Assembly: GCF_008086165.1 (NCBI RefSeq)
Contig: NZ_VSKL01000001.1
Location: 930,001 to 994,000, forward strand
DNA length: 64,000 bases
Origin: Algorimicrobium algoritergicola
Lineage (GTDB): Bacteria; Bacteroidota; Bacteroidia; Flavobacteriales; Flavobacteriaceae
Direction: 5' to 3'
A program made the position numbers and the translations under genes. The notes beneath the pieces were generated by a model, which searched no databases, was not told the origin of the DNA, and saw nothing but the letters and a program-made list of their open reading frames with translations. Positions 1 to 9,723 of the stretch are shown here, one piece after another. Positions within the stretch are counted from its first letter, which is position 1. Each line of letters starts with the position of its first letter.

Positions 1-642
1 TGGTAACTGACCAGTTCCAAAACCAGACGCTTCATTTACTAAAAGCGGTAATTGGTATTCGGTATAACCAGCTTCGGTATTTTTATCCAAAAAATAAGCA
101 ATTAATGCACGTTGTAATCTGGCGCCTTTTCCTTTGTAGACTGGAAAACCAGCACCTGTAATTTTGTTGCCTAATTCAAAATCGATTATATCATACTTTT
201 TAGCTAATTCCCAATGAGGTATCGCATTTTCGTGAAGGGTTGGAATCGTTCCTTCTTTAAATATCTCTTCATTTTCGTCTTCAGAATTTCCAGTTGGAAC
301 GAGTTCATTTGGAACATTCGGAATTTTATATAATAACTGATTTAAAGCTTCAGCAGTTTCATTTAACTTATCTGTTAACTCTTTCGATTGGTTTTTTAAA
401 TCTGAAGTTCGGGCTTTAAGCGCATTTGCTTTTTCAGTTTGACCAGATTTGTATAGTGTACCAATTTCTTTAGAAAGCGTATTGGATTCTGACAACGTAT
501 TATCAAGTAATGTTTGTTCCTGACGTCTTTGTTCGTCAAGTGCAATGACTTCATTAATCATTTTGGTGGCATCAATTTGGCGTTTTGCCAAACGTTCAAT
601 AACCAAATCTTTATGCTCTCTAATAAAAGGTACTTGTAACAT
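1..642 (-). CDS. serS: Seryl-tRNA synthetase, N-terminal part (cut by window edge)
   Basis: Charges tRNA-Ser with serine in the cytoplasm. The first 214 codons are visible, starting at the ATG at 640-642 (MLQVPFIREHKDLVIERLAK); the rest lies beyond position 1. Residues about 1-110 are the charged, heptad-rich two-helix coiled-coil arm that grips the long variable arm of tRNA-Ser (seen as RRQEQTLLDNTLSESNTLSK). The beginning of the class II catalytic core follows (HWELAKKYDIIDFELG, then KGARLQRALIAYFLD). It is the last of three same-strand genes (ribF, HTTM protein, serS), 33 bases after the HTTM gene, so co-transcription is likely. Class II motifs 2 and 3 lie outside the window and could not be checked. 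Confidence 0.96.
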   Translation of the reverse strand, partial: MLQVPFIREHKDLVIERLAKRQIDATKMINEVIALDEQRRQEQTLLDNTLSESNTLSKEIGTLYKSGQTEKANALKARTSDLKNQSKELTDKLNETAEALNQLLYKIPNVPNELVPTGNSEDENEEIFKEGTIPTLHENAIPHWELAKKYDIIDFELGNKITGAGFPVYKGKGARLQRALIAYFLDKNTEAGYTEYQLPLLVNEASGFGTGQLP

Positions 643-675
643 GGAATAAAAATTTTAAGCGGCAAATTTACGTAA

Positions 676-2007
676 TTACCGTGTGAAATAATCTTGTTTT
701 GGTGGTAAAATCCATTCGCTATGCTTAAATGCAGACCACTTGGTAGCGGCTATATCTACTTCTGGATTAATAAATTGAATATAACGGCGACCATTCACGC
801 TTATTTTACAATCGACAAACACGGAAACGTCTTGTCCTTTTTTAGCAAAATCTTCTTTTAGTATTTGCGAAAACTGCCAAATAACATCTGCTTTAGCACT
901 AGCTAAACGCTTTTGTTTAGGTGTTAAATAATGGTCTAAATTAATGGTGGTTTTAACTTGCGTTTTTTTATCGACAACATAATAAACCGTATGTCCGCTT
1001 TTTGAGCGCAACATCATGCGCCAGGACATTCTATGACCTTCTTCTGTCCATAAAACTGATTGTGGAAACACATACTGACGCAGTGGCAATAAGATTTGAA
1101 CTGAAAAATAGATGGCAAAAATGGCAAGCATTGGTTTCTTATAGGATGGAATAATTACGTCAGAGCCTTCATAAAAAGGTTTTCTTTTTAAAAATATGCG
1201 ATGGATTGTTTTTGGTTCAAAAAAGAATAAAGCGAAAGCAAGTGATAAGTATGGGAAAATTCCAACTTGAAAAACAAAGGAGTTAAAAAGATGAAAAAAT
1301 ATAGAGGCAAAAAACGCATATTTACGCGTTGGTTTGTATAGTAGTAATGGAATAATTAATCCATCGAATAAAATACCGCCATAAGCTAGAAAATAGTGCA
1401 TGGATTCATTTTGCAGGAACTCACCTATGAAATAATAATGTTCTTTACTTTTCATTAGAATAGCCATAACAGATGCGTCTAGCCAATCTGGATACAGTTT
1501 GGCAATGGAGCCGTAAGTGTAAACGATAAACATCTGTAAAATAAAAATATACCTGCACCAATTTGGCATAGCAATCTCCTTGATTTTTGGATTTAATTTG
1601 GCATCTATAGATACATTTTTATGTGCTGGCAAAATAATCATGATAGCACTTAAAAGCACCAATAAATAATAGTGGTTGTTATAAGATGATTTTTGCATTA
1701 AATACGTGCCTGTCCATAAAAGGGTAAACATAAAAGCGCTTACATGATACTTATATCCAAGCATAATAAATAGGCCAAAAAGCCCCATGATTATGTAGTA
1801 AATATACATGCCGTTACCCGGTAAAGGTTGCAGCCATTCAAAGCTAATAAAGGAAAATGTGAACTGTGGTTCTATTAAAGTGCGATTAATCCAACCCGTG
1901 AAAATAGCACCAATAGATTCTAAAAAACAAAGCAGGCCGAAAATAATCCGAAAGATTATTAAGGCCGAATTATCAACTTGCTTAAAAAGAAAATTAGTGA
2001 GTCGCAT
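676..2007 (-). CDS. HTTM domain membrane protein (vitamin K-dependent gamma-carboxylase-like)
   Basis: A 443-aa integral membrane protein of the HTTM family, the bacterial relatives of the membrane domain of vitamin K-dependent gamma-glutamyl carboxylase. Residues about 15-325 hold seven or eight hydrophobic segments; the segment starting FRIIFGLLCFLESIGAIFTG and the later FILQMFIVYTYGSIAKLYPDW resemble the conserved first and fourth HTTM helices. The last ~110 residues are soluble (RMSWRMMLRSKSGHTVYYVV and onward), as in longer family members. Its start overlaps the end of ribF by 14 bases, and it sits between ribF and serS in an apparent operon. The substrate is unknown; carboxylation should not be assumed for bacterial HTTM proteins. 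Confidence 0.85.
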   Translation of the reverse strand: MRLTNFLFKQVDNSALIIFRIIFGLLCFLESIGAIFTGWINRTLIEPQFTFSFISFEWLQPLPGNGMYIYYIIMGLFGLFIMLGYKYHVSAFMFTLLWTGTYLMQKSSYNNHYYLLVLLSAIMIILPAHKNVSIDAKLNPKIKEIAMPNWCRYIFILQMFIVYTYGSIAKLYPDWLDASVMAILMKSKEHYYFIGEFLQNESMHYFLAYGGILFDGLIIPLLLYKPTRKYAFFASIFFHLFNSFVFQVGIFPYLSLAFALFFFEPKTIHRIFLKRKPFYEGSDVIIPSYKKPMLAIFAIYFSVQILLPLRQYVFPQSVLWTEEGHRMSWRMMLRSKSGHTVYYVVDKKTQVKTTINLDHYLTPKQKRLASAKADVIWQFSQILKEDFAKKGQDVSVFVDCKISVNGRRYIQFINPEVDIAATKWSAFKHSEWILPPKQDYFTR

Positions 2008-2932
2008 GATTTTTTATATACTGTAAAGCTGTTTGTTTATCTTTTTCTAATTGTGACTGTAATTCGGTTACGGAATTAAACTTTTGTTCGTTTCGGATGC
2101 GTTCAAGCATGTCTATTTTTAGTTTAGAACCATATAATGATTCTTCTAAATTAAAGAAATTAATTTCAATAGACTGATTATCATTTTGGCTAACCGTAGG
2201 ATTCGTGCCAATATTCATCATACCAAAATACGTGTCGTTGTTTATTTCAGATTTCACCACGTAAACACCATCAGCTGGTATTAGCTTATAGCTTTCTGCA
2301 ATATGCAAATTAGCCGTTGGAAAGCCTATTTCTTTACCTAATCCTTTTCCGCGAATTACGGTTCCCGTTAACATGTAGTTATAACCTAAATAACTATTGG
2401 CTGTTTTAATATCACCTTCTAAAAGGGCTGTTCTAATTTTTGTGGAACTAACAGAGACATCATTGATATCTTGTGCTGAAATTTCTTCAACTTCAAATTG
2501 GTAGTCCGTACCAAATTGGCGTAAATCATCAATATTGGCCGTTCTATTTCTTCCAAAATGATGGTCGTACCCAATAATAACTTTTTTAGCTTGTAATTGT
2601 TTCACTAAAATTTCTGAAACAAAATCTTTGGCCTTTAGTCGGGAAAATGCTTTAGTAAACTTTTTAATAACCAGATAATCCAACCCGTGAGCTTCCATGA
2701 TGGCTGCTTTTTCATCTATGGTGTTGAGTAGTTTGATGGTGGTGTCTTTCTGCAGTACCATTCGTGGATGTGGAAAAAAGGTCAGAATAGCTGATTTCAA
2801 AGCATTTTTTTTGGCAGACGTAACAAGTTTTTCTATTATTTTTTGATGTCCAATATGAACACCATCAAATGTGCCAATGGTAACAACGGTTTCATTCTCA
2901 AAGTCGCTATGATGCGTTTGTATTATTTTCAA
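1994..2932 (-). CDS. ribF: Bifunctional riboflavin kinase / FAD synthetase
   Basis: Converts riboflavin to FMN and then to FAD in the cytoplasm. The N-terminal adenylyltransferase half has the nucleotidyl-transferase motif TIGTFDGVHIGHQKII and later GYDHHFGRNR. The C-terminal kinase half has GTVIRGKGLGKEIGFPTANL and the GVYVV strand, in the usual order and length. No ATG is available at the 5' end. A TTG at 2930-2932 gives MKIIQTHHSDFENETVVTIG, which matches the usual RibF beginning. The frame can be extended to another TTG at 2951-2953, but that TTG is the 3' end of a TATTTTTG promoter-like box, so I prefer the shorter form (312 aa). First gene of the ribF-HTTM-serS run. Confidence 0.95.
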   Translation of the reverse strand: MKIIQTHHSDFENETVVTIGTFDGVHIGHQKIIEKLVTSAKKNALKSAILTFFPHPRMVLQKDTTIKLLNTIDEKAAIMEAHGLDYLVIKKFTKAFSRLKAKDFVSEILVKQLQAKKVIIGYDHHFGRNRTANIDDLRQFGTDYQFEVEEISAQDINDVSVSSTKIRTALLEGDIKTANSYLGYNYMLTGTVIRGKGLGKEIGFPTANLHIAESYKLIPADGVYVVKSEINNDTYFGMMNIGTNPTVSQNDNQSIEINFFNLEESLYGSKLKIDMLERIRNEQKFNSVTELQSQLEKDKQTALQYIKNHATH

Positions 2933-2950
2933 TGGAAAAAAGTATTTGTA

Positions 2951-2958
2951 CAAAAATA
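2951..2958 (-). promoter_or_regulatory. Bacteroidota-type -7 box for ribF operon
   Basis: TATTTTTG on the minus strand matches the TAnnTTTG consensus of Bacteroidota promoters. It lies 18 bases before the preferred ribF TTG start. No convincing -33 TTTG was found, and the upstream region is occupied by the terminator of the M43 protease gene. Confidence 0.4.
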
Positions 2959-2959
2959 G

Positions 2960-2993
2960 AAAAGCGGATTGATATAAATACCAATCCGCTTTT
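2960..2993 (-). terminator. Terminator of the M43 protease gene
   Basis: Inverted repeat of AAAGCGGATTG with a 10-base AT-rich loop, followed on the minus strand by a T-rich stretch. It lies 20 bases after the stop of the M43 protease gene and separates it from ribF. Confidence 0.75.
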
Positions 2994-3012
2994 AAGTTTT
3001 AAAAGAAACGTT

Positions 3013-5814
3013 TTATTTCTTAATAAATGGGAATGTTAAAGATGAATTGTCTTTACTAATTTTTATAAAGTACATACCATTGCTTATATCAGATGTATTG
3101 ATTTGTAGATCTGAAATACCATTTATAGAAGCATTTTTAACAACTTGACCAAGCATGTTGTAAACAACATAGCTATTAGGCAAGTTGGAATCTGTTGTTT
3201 TAATATTTAAAACAGACGTAGTTGGATTTGGATAAATTGATATAATCGAATTGATATTGAACGTATCAACAGATAATAACGCTAATTGCGTACCAAATAC
3301 ATATGTTCCTTCTAAACCTGTTGTAAAGGATGCTGATAATTTAGAATCAGCTCCAAAAGCAGAAATACTTACAGATGCAATTTCATTAGTGCCTTCTTTT
3401 TTTACAAAAAGGTTATTTCTAGAATTTCCAGTAAGGGCTTCCCAATCGGCAAGTTCATCTTCACTGAAGTAGAAATTGATAGTTGACGCATCAGATGTGC
3501 TAGCATTGGTTGTACTAATATCGAATGTTTTTGCCGTAACAAAAGTATCAAGATCTGTATTAGCACTGTACATAACAGCCGCTGCTCCTGCATTTGCCAC
3601 ATCTCTAGATACGGAAACATCTACACAGCCATAATTAAAACCGCCAGTATTGTCAATATCTACCATCACGTTTCCAGAATTAGCATCTACGTAAAATGCC
3701 GTTCCAGCTTCATTAATACCAGCAGTTACTGCTGGGTTAACTTCCGTTTGAGCACCATTGGTTGTGTCTGCGGTAACAGAAATATCATCAAACATAAATA
3801 CAAACTCATCTGCAGATACCACATGAATCGTAATATAAATATCTTGACCATCATATGCTGATAAATCATAGGTGTATTCTGTCCATTCTAATGGTGGAAT
3901 CACGTAAGGAGCAGGTGTAATAAATGTAAAACTAGCTGGATTGGTATTTGTTGTAGAAATACCTACTTGAAAACGCTCGCCTCCATTATAATTATCAGTT
4001 AAACTTTGTGCCCAAAATTTAAGTTCACTATTGGTGCCATTTAGTGAGATCTGAGGCGTAAAGATGTAATCATCATTTTCAGCTGTTCCGCTAGAACTAC
4101 CAGTTGAGTTAAAACAGTAATATCCTTTGTTTCCAGAATGAGCATCCCATCCTGCAGCAAATGCTGGTGTACCTTGGCTAGGATTAAAAACTATAAAAGT
4201 TCCTACGTAAGATTCATTGGTAAAAGTATTATTATCAGCTCCAAAAGTTGTGTCGCCATCATTATCTAGCATAGTCCAACCACCAACAGGCGTTATTTGC
4301 CAGTCTGTATATGTTTCAAAGCCATCACTAAATAAAACAGAATTTCCAGAACTTACTGCTGCGTTATCATCATTGGTTATAGTAGTTGTATAAGTAGTTC
4401 CAGTTGCTACCAAGTCTCCAGTAGTAGTCGTGTTAACATTTAATGAAATCGTTTCATCTGCTTCAATCATACCATCTTGATAGATGCGAAGAGTAACCGT
4501 GTTACTAGCGGCTGTGGAACCTTGAGCAAACGATACCGAATTGTTTATAAGCTCAAAATCAATATTTTCAGTTGCTGTTCCCGAATTAACCAATGTAGCT
4601 GTTGCAGAAGCCGTTCCACCTGAACTTGCTGCTATAGAAATTTCAATATCTTGAAATCCACAGGCATTATCTTCCATAATTCCTGATGGAAGTGTAGAAC
4701 TTATATAAATTGTAGGTTCAGCATAACCCGTTGTAGAATTTGGTAAATCCGAAATTCCATCGGCATTTTCAATAACGGTTAATATTCTATTTACTTGATC
4801 GAATGTAAAAATATCCATACAAGCATCATTTGTGTAATCCATATAGTTTTCCACCATATCTCTGTTTCCATCACAAGTAGTTTGATTTGCAGGGCAACCG
4901 CCATTTGATGATGCACTTTGAGGTGTGTCTGCACAGAAATCGTTTCCACAATTTGAATCTCCCCAAATATGTCTTAATCCAATCCAGTGACCCATTTCGT
5001 GAGTTAATGTACGTCCTAAATTATAAGGAGCAGCTGTTCCAGGATTAGCAACCGAACCAACACTTCCAGAAAGTATAACCACACCATCAGTTAAAGGAGA
5101 ACCTCCATTTGGATCCATTCCTGGCAAGGTTGAGTTTGAAGGGAATTGTGCATAACCTAATAATCCACCTCCTAAATTGGCAGTCCAAATGTTTGCATAC
5201 ATAGAACGATCCCAAATAGTTGCTGGCTTAATAGTAGTATTTAATTGTCCAGTTGAAATTGTACCTGAATAACCATAAACTCTATCAATACCTGGTTCAG
5301 GTAAAATATTTCCGTCTGGATCAACAGCTGCAGGAATAAAATTGATTTCAGCCGATGTAGCTATAGCATTTGTGCTTCCTGCAAGATTATTGAAATCTAT
5401 ATTTAATTGATCAATCTGTGCTTGAATTTTTGCAGCCGATAGATCGTGAACATTACCTTGAGCGCTAGAAAGCACGTGAAAAATTATTGGAATATTAACC
5501 ACGGCTCTTCTGTAAGTTCCGTTTGCTTTTTCAATAGCAATTCGCTGTAAACGAGCTTCCATTAAAGGTGCTAACCAATTTTCAAATTCTTCTGTAGATT
5601 GAATGTTAGGATTGTTTTGTCTACGTAAGGCTTCAACTTCTACAGTAGCACATCTTACAAATCCAGTTTCATTAAAGTGTCTTTGATTTTCCTGTGTTAA
5701 TTGTAAAGGCGTATCTGAAATCGATCTAAAGCTTGATTTTTCCTGTGCATACAAGCTGGAAATACTTATTAATAATAGAAGTAACCAGAATAGTTTAAAG
5801 TTGTTTTGTTTCAT
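3013..5814 (-). CDS. Secreted pappalysin-type (M43) metalloprotease with T9SS tail
   Basis: A 933-aa zinc endopeptidase exported by Sec and then the type IX system. Residues 1-23 are a signal peptide ending SSLYAQ. The catalytic motif HEMGHWIGLRHIWGD is at 272-286: H272, H276 and H282 bind zinc, E273 is catalytic, and D286 fits the M43 HExxHxxGxxHxxxD pattern. FCADTPQ and a Met-turn-like ENYMDYTNDACM follow. About 370-480 is a Calx-beta-like domain (DGMIEADETISLNVN, ITNDD); about 495-690 is a cleaved-adhesin-like jelly roll beginning DGFETYTDWQITPVGGWTML. The T9SS sorting domain occupies about 855-933 (SIYPNPTTSVLNIK to FPFIKK). Probably degrades extracellular protein. It stands alone between two terminators. 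Confidence 0.92.
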   Translation of the reverse strand: MKQNNFKLFWLLLLLISISSLYAQEKSSFRSISDTPLQLTQENQRHFNETGFVRCATVEVEALRRQNNPNIQSTEEFENWLAPLMEARLQRIAIEKANGTYRRAVVNIPIIFHVLSSAQGNVHDLSAAKIQAQIDQLNIDFNNLAGSTNAIATSAEINFIPAAVDPDGNILPEPGIDRVYGYSGTISTGQLNTTIKPATIWDRSMYANIWTANLGGGLLGYAQFPSNSTLPGMDPNGGSPLTDGVVILSGSVGSVANPGTAAPYNLGRTLTHEMGHWIGLRHIWGDSNCGNDFCADTPQSASSNGGCPANQTTCDGNRDMVENYMDYTNDACMDIFTFDQVNRILTVIENADGISDLPNSTTGYAEPTIYISSTLPSGIMEDNACGFQDIEISIAASSGGTASATATLVNSGTATENIDFELINNSVSFAQGSTAASNTVTLRIYQDGMIEADETISLNVNTTTTGDLVATGTTYTTTITNDDNAAVSSGNSVLFSDGFETYTDWQITPVGGWTMLDNDGDTTFGADNNTFTNESYVGTFIVFNPSQGTPAFAAGWDAHSGNKGYYCFNSTGSSSGTAENDDYIFTPQISLNGTNSELKFWAQSLTDNYNGGERFQVGISTTNTNPASFTFITPAPYVIPPLEWTEYTYDLSAYDGQDIYITIHVVSADEFVFMFDDISVTADTTNGAQTEVNPAVTAGINEAGTAFYVDANSGNVMVDIDNTGGFNYGCVDVSVSRDVANAGAAAVMYSANTDLDTFVTAKTFDISTTNASTSDASTINFYFSEDELADWEALTGNSRNNLFVKKEGTNEIASVSISAFGADSKLSASFTTGLEGTYVFGTQLALLSVDTFNINSIISIYPNPTTSVLNIKTTDSNLPNSYVVYNMLGQVVKNASINGISDLQINTSDISNGMYFIKISKDNSSLTFPFIKK

Positions 5815-5864
5815 GTTCGAGGTTTGAAAATGAATTTAATTATAATTAGTAGTTTTAAGTAATA

Positions 5865-5898
5865 AAAAACAGCACATTATTCCTTGTGAATAATGTGC
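5865..5898 (-). terminator. Terminator after the 240-aa lipoprotein gene
   Basis: Ten-base perfect stem GCACATTATT / AATAATGTGC (5872-5881 with 5889-5898) and 7-base loop, followed on the minus strand by six T residues. It ends the transcript of the lipoprotein gene at 5992-6714. Confidence 0.8.
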
Positions 5899-5991
5899 TA
5901 AAAATATGAAAAAATCTATTAATTAAAAATGCTTTACTATTTTTAAAATGGTATTAGATGTGTTTTTAGGATATTAACTGACTTTAATATT

Positions 5992-6714
5992 TTAAACTTT
6001 AGGTTTTGGTCCATGAAGATTTAATGTAAACGAGGCTTTTAAATGTCTTACAGTATATCCAGAACATAGTAACGCATCTCCATACAAATTTACATCAGTA
6101 ATTACAGCATCTGGAAGATTAGCATCCCTATATTCTTCCATTTTACAGGCTAAAAAATCGGCTAATTCATTAGCGTTTATGGCAGGTATTCCTGTATCAC
6201 TTAAATAATAGTATACAAGAACAAGATCTTCTAATTCAGGGTCGTAAATCCAAGTTGGAGATTCATGGAATTCTATTTCTCCTGACATAGTTTGAATAAC
6301 TGGGTAAGTTGGGTGAATACAAGTATAGGAATAATCGCAATGCATGTTAAAAAAATTTTCTAATTCATAATCAATGTAACCAATACCGTTGTTATTGGTA
6401 TTCCATAAAGTATCAAAATTTAACGGGTTAAGATTATAAACTGTGCTACATGTATTCAAATTATTTGAACCAAAATTTATTTGATTACATCTTTGACTGT
6501 AGTCCATTTTTATTTTAGAACTTATATTATTTACAGTAATGAATTCCGAGAAAAGTTGTCCAGTCTCTCCCTCATTTATAAAGTTATCGTAGTTACTATT
6601 TTCAAGTTTATTTAATGTTTTTATTGGCTCGATTGCCTCACTTGTGGTTAGTGATTCTTCTTGACACGAGAATAACGATATTGTAAATAAAACAAGTAGA
6701 ATTTTAAGTTTCAT
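5992..6714 (-). CDS. Lipoprotein of unknown function
   Basis: A 240-aa protein I do not recognise. It opens with a lipoprotein signal peptide (MKLKILLVLFTISLFSCQEE): hydrophobic core, then LFSC with Cys17 as the lipidation site. The acidic residues after the cysteine are compatible with outer-membrane export in Bacteroidota. The mature part has several Cys residues and aromatic-rich segments (CDYSYTCIHPTYPV, VLVYYYLSDTG) but no motif I can assign. Its length and style fit small secreted proteins near T9SS proteases. It is monocistronic with its own terminator, and the upstream region (6715-6967) is the divergent promoter region shared with the protease gene at 6968. Confidence 0.7.
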   Translation of the reverse strand: MKLKILLVLFTISLFSCQEESLTTSEAIEPIKTLNKLENSNYDNFINEGETGQLFSEFITVNNISSKIKMDYSQRCNQINFGSNNLNTCSTVYNLNPLNFDTLWNTNNNGIGYIDYELENFFNMHCDYSYTCIHPTYPVIQTMSGEIEFHESPTWIYDPELEDLVLVYYYLSDTGIPAINANELADFLACKMEEYRDANLPDAVITDVNLYGDALLCSGYTVRHLKASFTLNLHGPKPKV

Positions 6715-6967
6715 AATTTCTAGGATTTAATAATTAATACATGCATATAATCAAAATCATTCAATATTCTTTTGTTAAATGAAATTGTTTTTATGTAATA
6801 AGCTTATTATTAAAGATATAAATAATTATTTGTGATAATTCATAACTTTTTTTATTATTTCGAATAAACATTCTGATAAAGCATATTAATGTAAATAACA
6901 TCAGAAAAAATATTTTAATGTATTTACTTTTAGTATTTTAACCCTCTCAATAAAAACTACAAATCTT

Positions 6968-9706
6968 ATGAAAACAATTACTCGGCATCGTATTATGCCT
7001 AAAACATTATTATTTTCTCTGGTATTACTTATTGCAGGTCAATTTGCTTTTGCGCAAAAACCTATGGCGAAACAATCTTTCGAGATTAGTTTAGAAGCAG
7101 ATGAAAAAATCCCATCCGAAATTAAAAATAACGGACGTTTTAATGTGGAAACTGGTTTTCCAATAGCACTTTATGGTCTTAATTATGAGGTTCCTCAAGG
7201 ATCGCCAGAATCTATGGCACATTATTATTTAGATAAAGAATCCAAGACTTTAGGGATTTCTAAAGACGAACTTCAAAATTTACAGCACCATGCAACACGT
7301 ACCACTAATGCTGGTTCGGTTGTCAGATTCAGACAGTATTCTGGTGCCTATCCTATAAATAAAAATGAAGTGACTATTAGTATTTCACCAGACAATAAAG
7401 TGGTGTTTGTTATGAATAGTTATCAGACTATAAACAATATGTCAAGTGCTCAGCCTAGCGTTTCTAAAGATTTGGCTTATGAATTGGCTTATCGTTATTT
7501 AAATGTATCAGGAAATTTAATGCATTACGATAATAAATTAGTTGTTTATAGTAATACAAAAATAACACGTTTAGCACATGAGGTTACTATTTTAACGAAC
7601 GAACCTGCCGGTGAATGGCACGTATTTGTGGATGCTCAAAATCAAGAAATATTTAAAGTGGTAGATTTAACAAACTACTATAAAGACAGCGAACACGTAC
7701 ATAGTAAAACATGCGAACATCAAGTTTCTACTGTACCTGATTTTAGAAAACGTAGAGTTAATGGAACAGGTATGATTTTTAACCCAGACCCACTATCTTC
7801 AAACATGGTTGCTTATGGTGGTGGATATGTAGATGGTAACGATGCAGATACGCCAGAATTAACAGCAGCTCGTATGAGTGTAACATTAAATGATATTACT
7901 CAAGTTGGAGCTACCTATTCATTGGTTGGGCCACGTGCTGAAATAGTTGATTTTGATGCGCCAACTACAGGTTTGTTTGCGCAGAACTCCTCTGCATTTA
8001 ATTTTACTCGTGAACAGCAAGGTTTTGAAGCCGTAAACGTGTATTATCATATTGATTATATGATGGATTATTTAAATAATACATTAGGCTTATCCATTAT
8101 GCCTTATCAATATTCTGGAGGTGTTCAATTTGATCCCCATGGATGGAATGGTGCTGATCAATCATCTTATAATGGTGGTACAGGACAATTACGTTTTGGG
8201 GAAGGCTGTGTGGATGATGGCGAGGATTCCGATGTTATTCATCATGAATTAGGTCATGGACTTCATGATTGGGTTACTGCAGGTGCAAATAGTGGAGCAG
8301 AAGGTTTAGGTGAAGGTACAGGAGATTATGTGGCACAATCGTACAATAGAGGTGTCAATAATGCAAATGGTTATTGGACAGCAGCTGACCCACAATATAA
8401 CTGGGTTTTTAACTGGGATGGTCATAATGCGTGTTGGAATGGTCGTGTTACTAATTATACGGCTAGCTATCCAGGAGGATTATCAGGTTCAATACATACA
8501 GATGGTCAAATTTGGGCATCTTGTTTAATGGGTATTTGGGATCAAATTGGTCAACAAGAAATGGATACCATTTTTTGGGAAGGACTAGGTATGACAGGTG
8601 GAACTACAGGACAGAACGATGCTGCTGTTGCAGTTTATCAAGCGGCTGTAAATTTAAACTATAGCACAGCTGATATCAATACCATTCATTCATCATTAAC
8701 AGCTTGTGGCTATACACTTCCAGCGTTACCTGGACCACCAGTTGCTGCATTCAGTGCAGATAAAGAGACAATTTGTTTAGATACCAATAATACCGTGAAT
8801 TTTATGGATGATACGGTTCCTAATGCTACATCTTGGTCTTGGACTTTTGAAGGTGGATTGCCTGCAACCTCTACAGATCAGAACCCTACAGTAACATATT
8901 CTGCTGATGGGATGTATGATGTAACGTTAGTTGCAACCAATTCATTCGGAACCGATACTGTGGTATTAGCTGATTATATTTCGGTAGTTTCTGGAGCTAC
9001 CTGTCCAGCGTGTACGGATACTACAAACAGTACAGTTGTAGATATTCCAGCACCTGGAAGTTATACATCTACCATAAACATACCCAATAGTGGTGTTTTA
9101 TCGGATGTTAATGTGACTATTGATATTACCCATACGTGGAATGCCGATTTGGATGTAACCATTACAAGTCCAGCAGGTACAGTTGTAGAGTTAACCTCGG
9201 ATAATGGCGGTGTAAGTGGTGATAATTATACAAATACGGTTTTCGATCAAGAAGCTACTGTATTAATAACTGCTGGTACGTCGCCATTTACTGGAACGTT
9301 TATTCCAGAAGGGGATTTATCAACCATGTATGGTGAAGACGGAACTGGTACTTGGACATTAACTGTTGTTGATGATGCAGGAGGTGATGTTGGTCAGTTA
9401 AATTTCTGGTCTATAGAATTATGTCTTGACCCAACAGCTTCTGTAGATGAATTTGGTATTGATAGTTTTGCTATTTTCCCGAATCCAAATAATGGTTCAT
9501 TTAATATAAAGCTACAATCTAATTCAGACAAGGATATTAATGTGCAAGTTTATGATATTCGTGGACGTTCAATTTTTAATAATTCATACGCTAGTTCAAC
9601 AGATTTCAATCAAGAGATTAATTTGAATAATGCGCAATCTGGTGTTTACCTTGTGAAGGTTAGTAATGGATTGAAAGAAACCATTAAAAAGATTATTATT
9701 AAGTAG
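6968..9706 (+). CDS. Secreted zinc metalloprotease (FTP propeptide, PKD, P-domain, T9SS tail)
   Basis: A 912-aa gluzincin of the thermolysin/fungalysin type. A signal peptide ends near residue 29 (GQFAFAQ). Residues about 45-225 form an FTP-like inhibitory propeptide (GSVVRFRQYSGAYPINKNEV, then GEWHVFVDAQNQEIF). The zinc site is HELGH at 426-430, with E449 of GLGEGTGDY as the likely third ligand. Downstream are a PKD domain (about 593-675, containing ATSWSWTFEGGLPATS), a proprotein-convertase P-like domain (about 690-815, ITHTWNADLDVTITSPAGT and DGTGTWTLTVVDDAGGD), and a T9SS type A domain (IFPNPNNGSFNIK to TIKKIIIK). The P-domain may stabilise the enzyme or bind substrate. Likely digests extracellular protein. 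Transcribed alone, ending at the shared terminator near 9740. Confidence 0.92.
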   Translation: MKTITRHRIMPKTLLFSLVLLIAGQFAFAQKPMAKQSFEISLEADEKIPSEIKNNGRFNVETGFPIALYGLNYEVPQGSPESMAHYYLDKESKTLGISKDELQNLQHHATRTTNAGSVVRFRQYSGAYPINKNEVTISISPDNKVVFVMNSYQTINNMSSAQPSVSKDLAYELAYRYLNVSGNLMHYDNKLVVYSNTKITRLAHEVTILTNEPAGEWHVFVDAQNQEIFKVVDLTNYYKDSEHVHSKTCEHQVSTVPDFRKRRVNGTGMIFNPDPLSSNMVAYGGGYVDGNDADTPELTAARMSVTLNDITQVGATYSLVGPRAEIVDFDAPTTGLFAQNSSAFNFTREQQGFEAVNVYYHIDYMMDYLNNTLGLSIMPYQYSGGVQFDPHGWNGADQSSYNGGTGQLRFGEGCVDDGEDSDVIHHELGHGLHDWVTAGANSGAEGLGEGTGDYVAQSYNRGVNNANGYWTAADPQYNWVFNWDGHNACWNGRVTNYTASYPGGLSGSIHTDGQIWASCLMGIWDQIGQQEMDTIFWEGLGMTGGTTGQNDAAVAVYQAAVNLNYSTADINTIHSSLTACGYTLPALPGPPVAAFSADKETICLDTNNTVNFMDDTVPNATSWSWTFEGGLPATSTDQNPTVTYSADGMYDVTLVATNSFGTDTVVLADYISVVSGATCPACTDTTNSTVVDIPAPGSYTSTINIPNSGVLSDVNVTIDITHTWNADLDVTITSPAGTVVELTSDNGGVSGDNYTNTVFDQEATVLITAGTSPFTGTFIPEGDLSTMYGEDGTGTWTLTVVDDAGGDVGQLNFWSIELCLDPTASVDEFGIDSFAIFPNPNNGSFNIKLQSNSDKDINVQVYDIRGRSIFNNSYASSTDFNQEINLNNAQSGVYLVKVSNGLKETIKKIIIK

Positions 9707-9723
9707 GTGTTAAACTATTTAAA

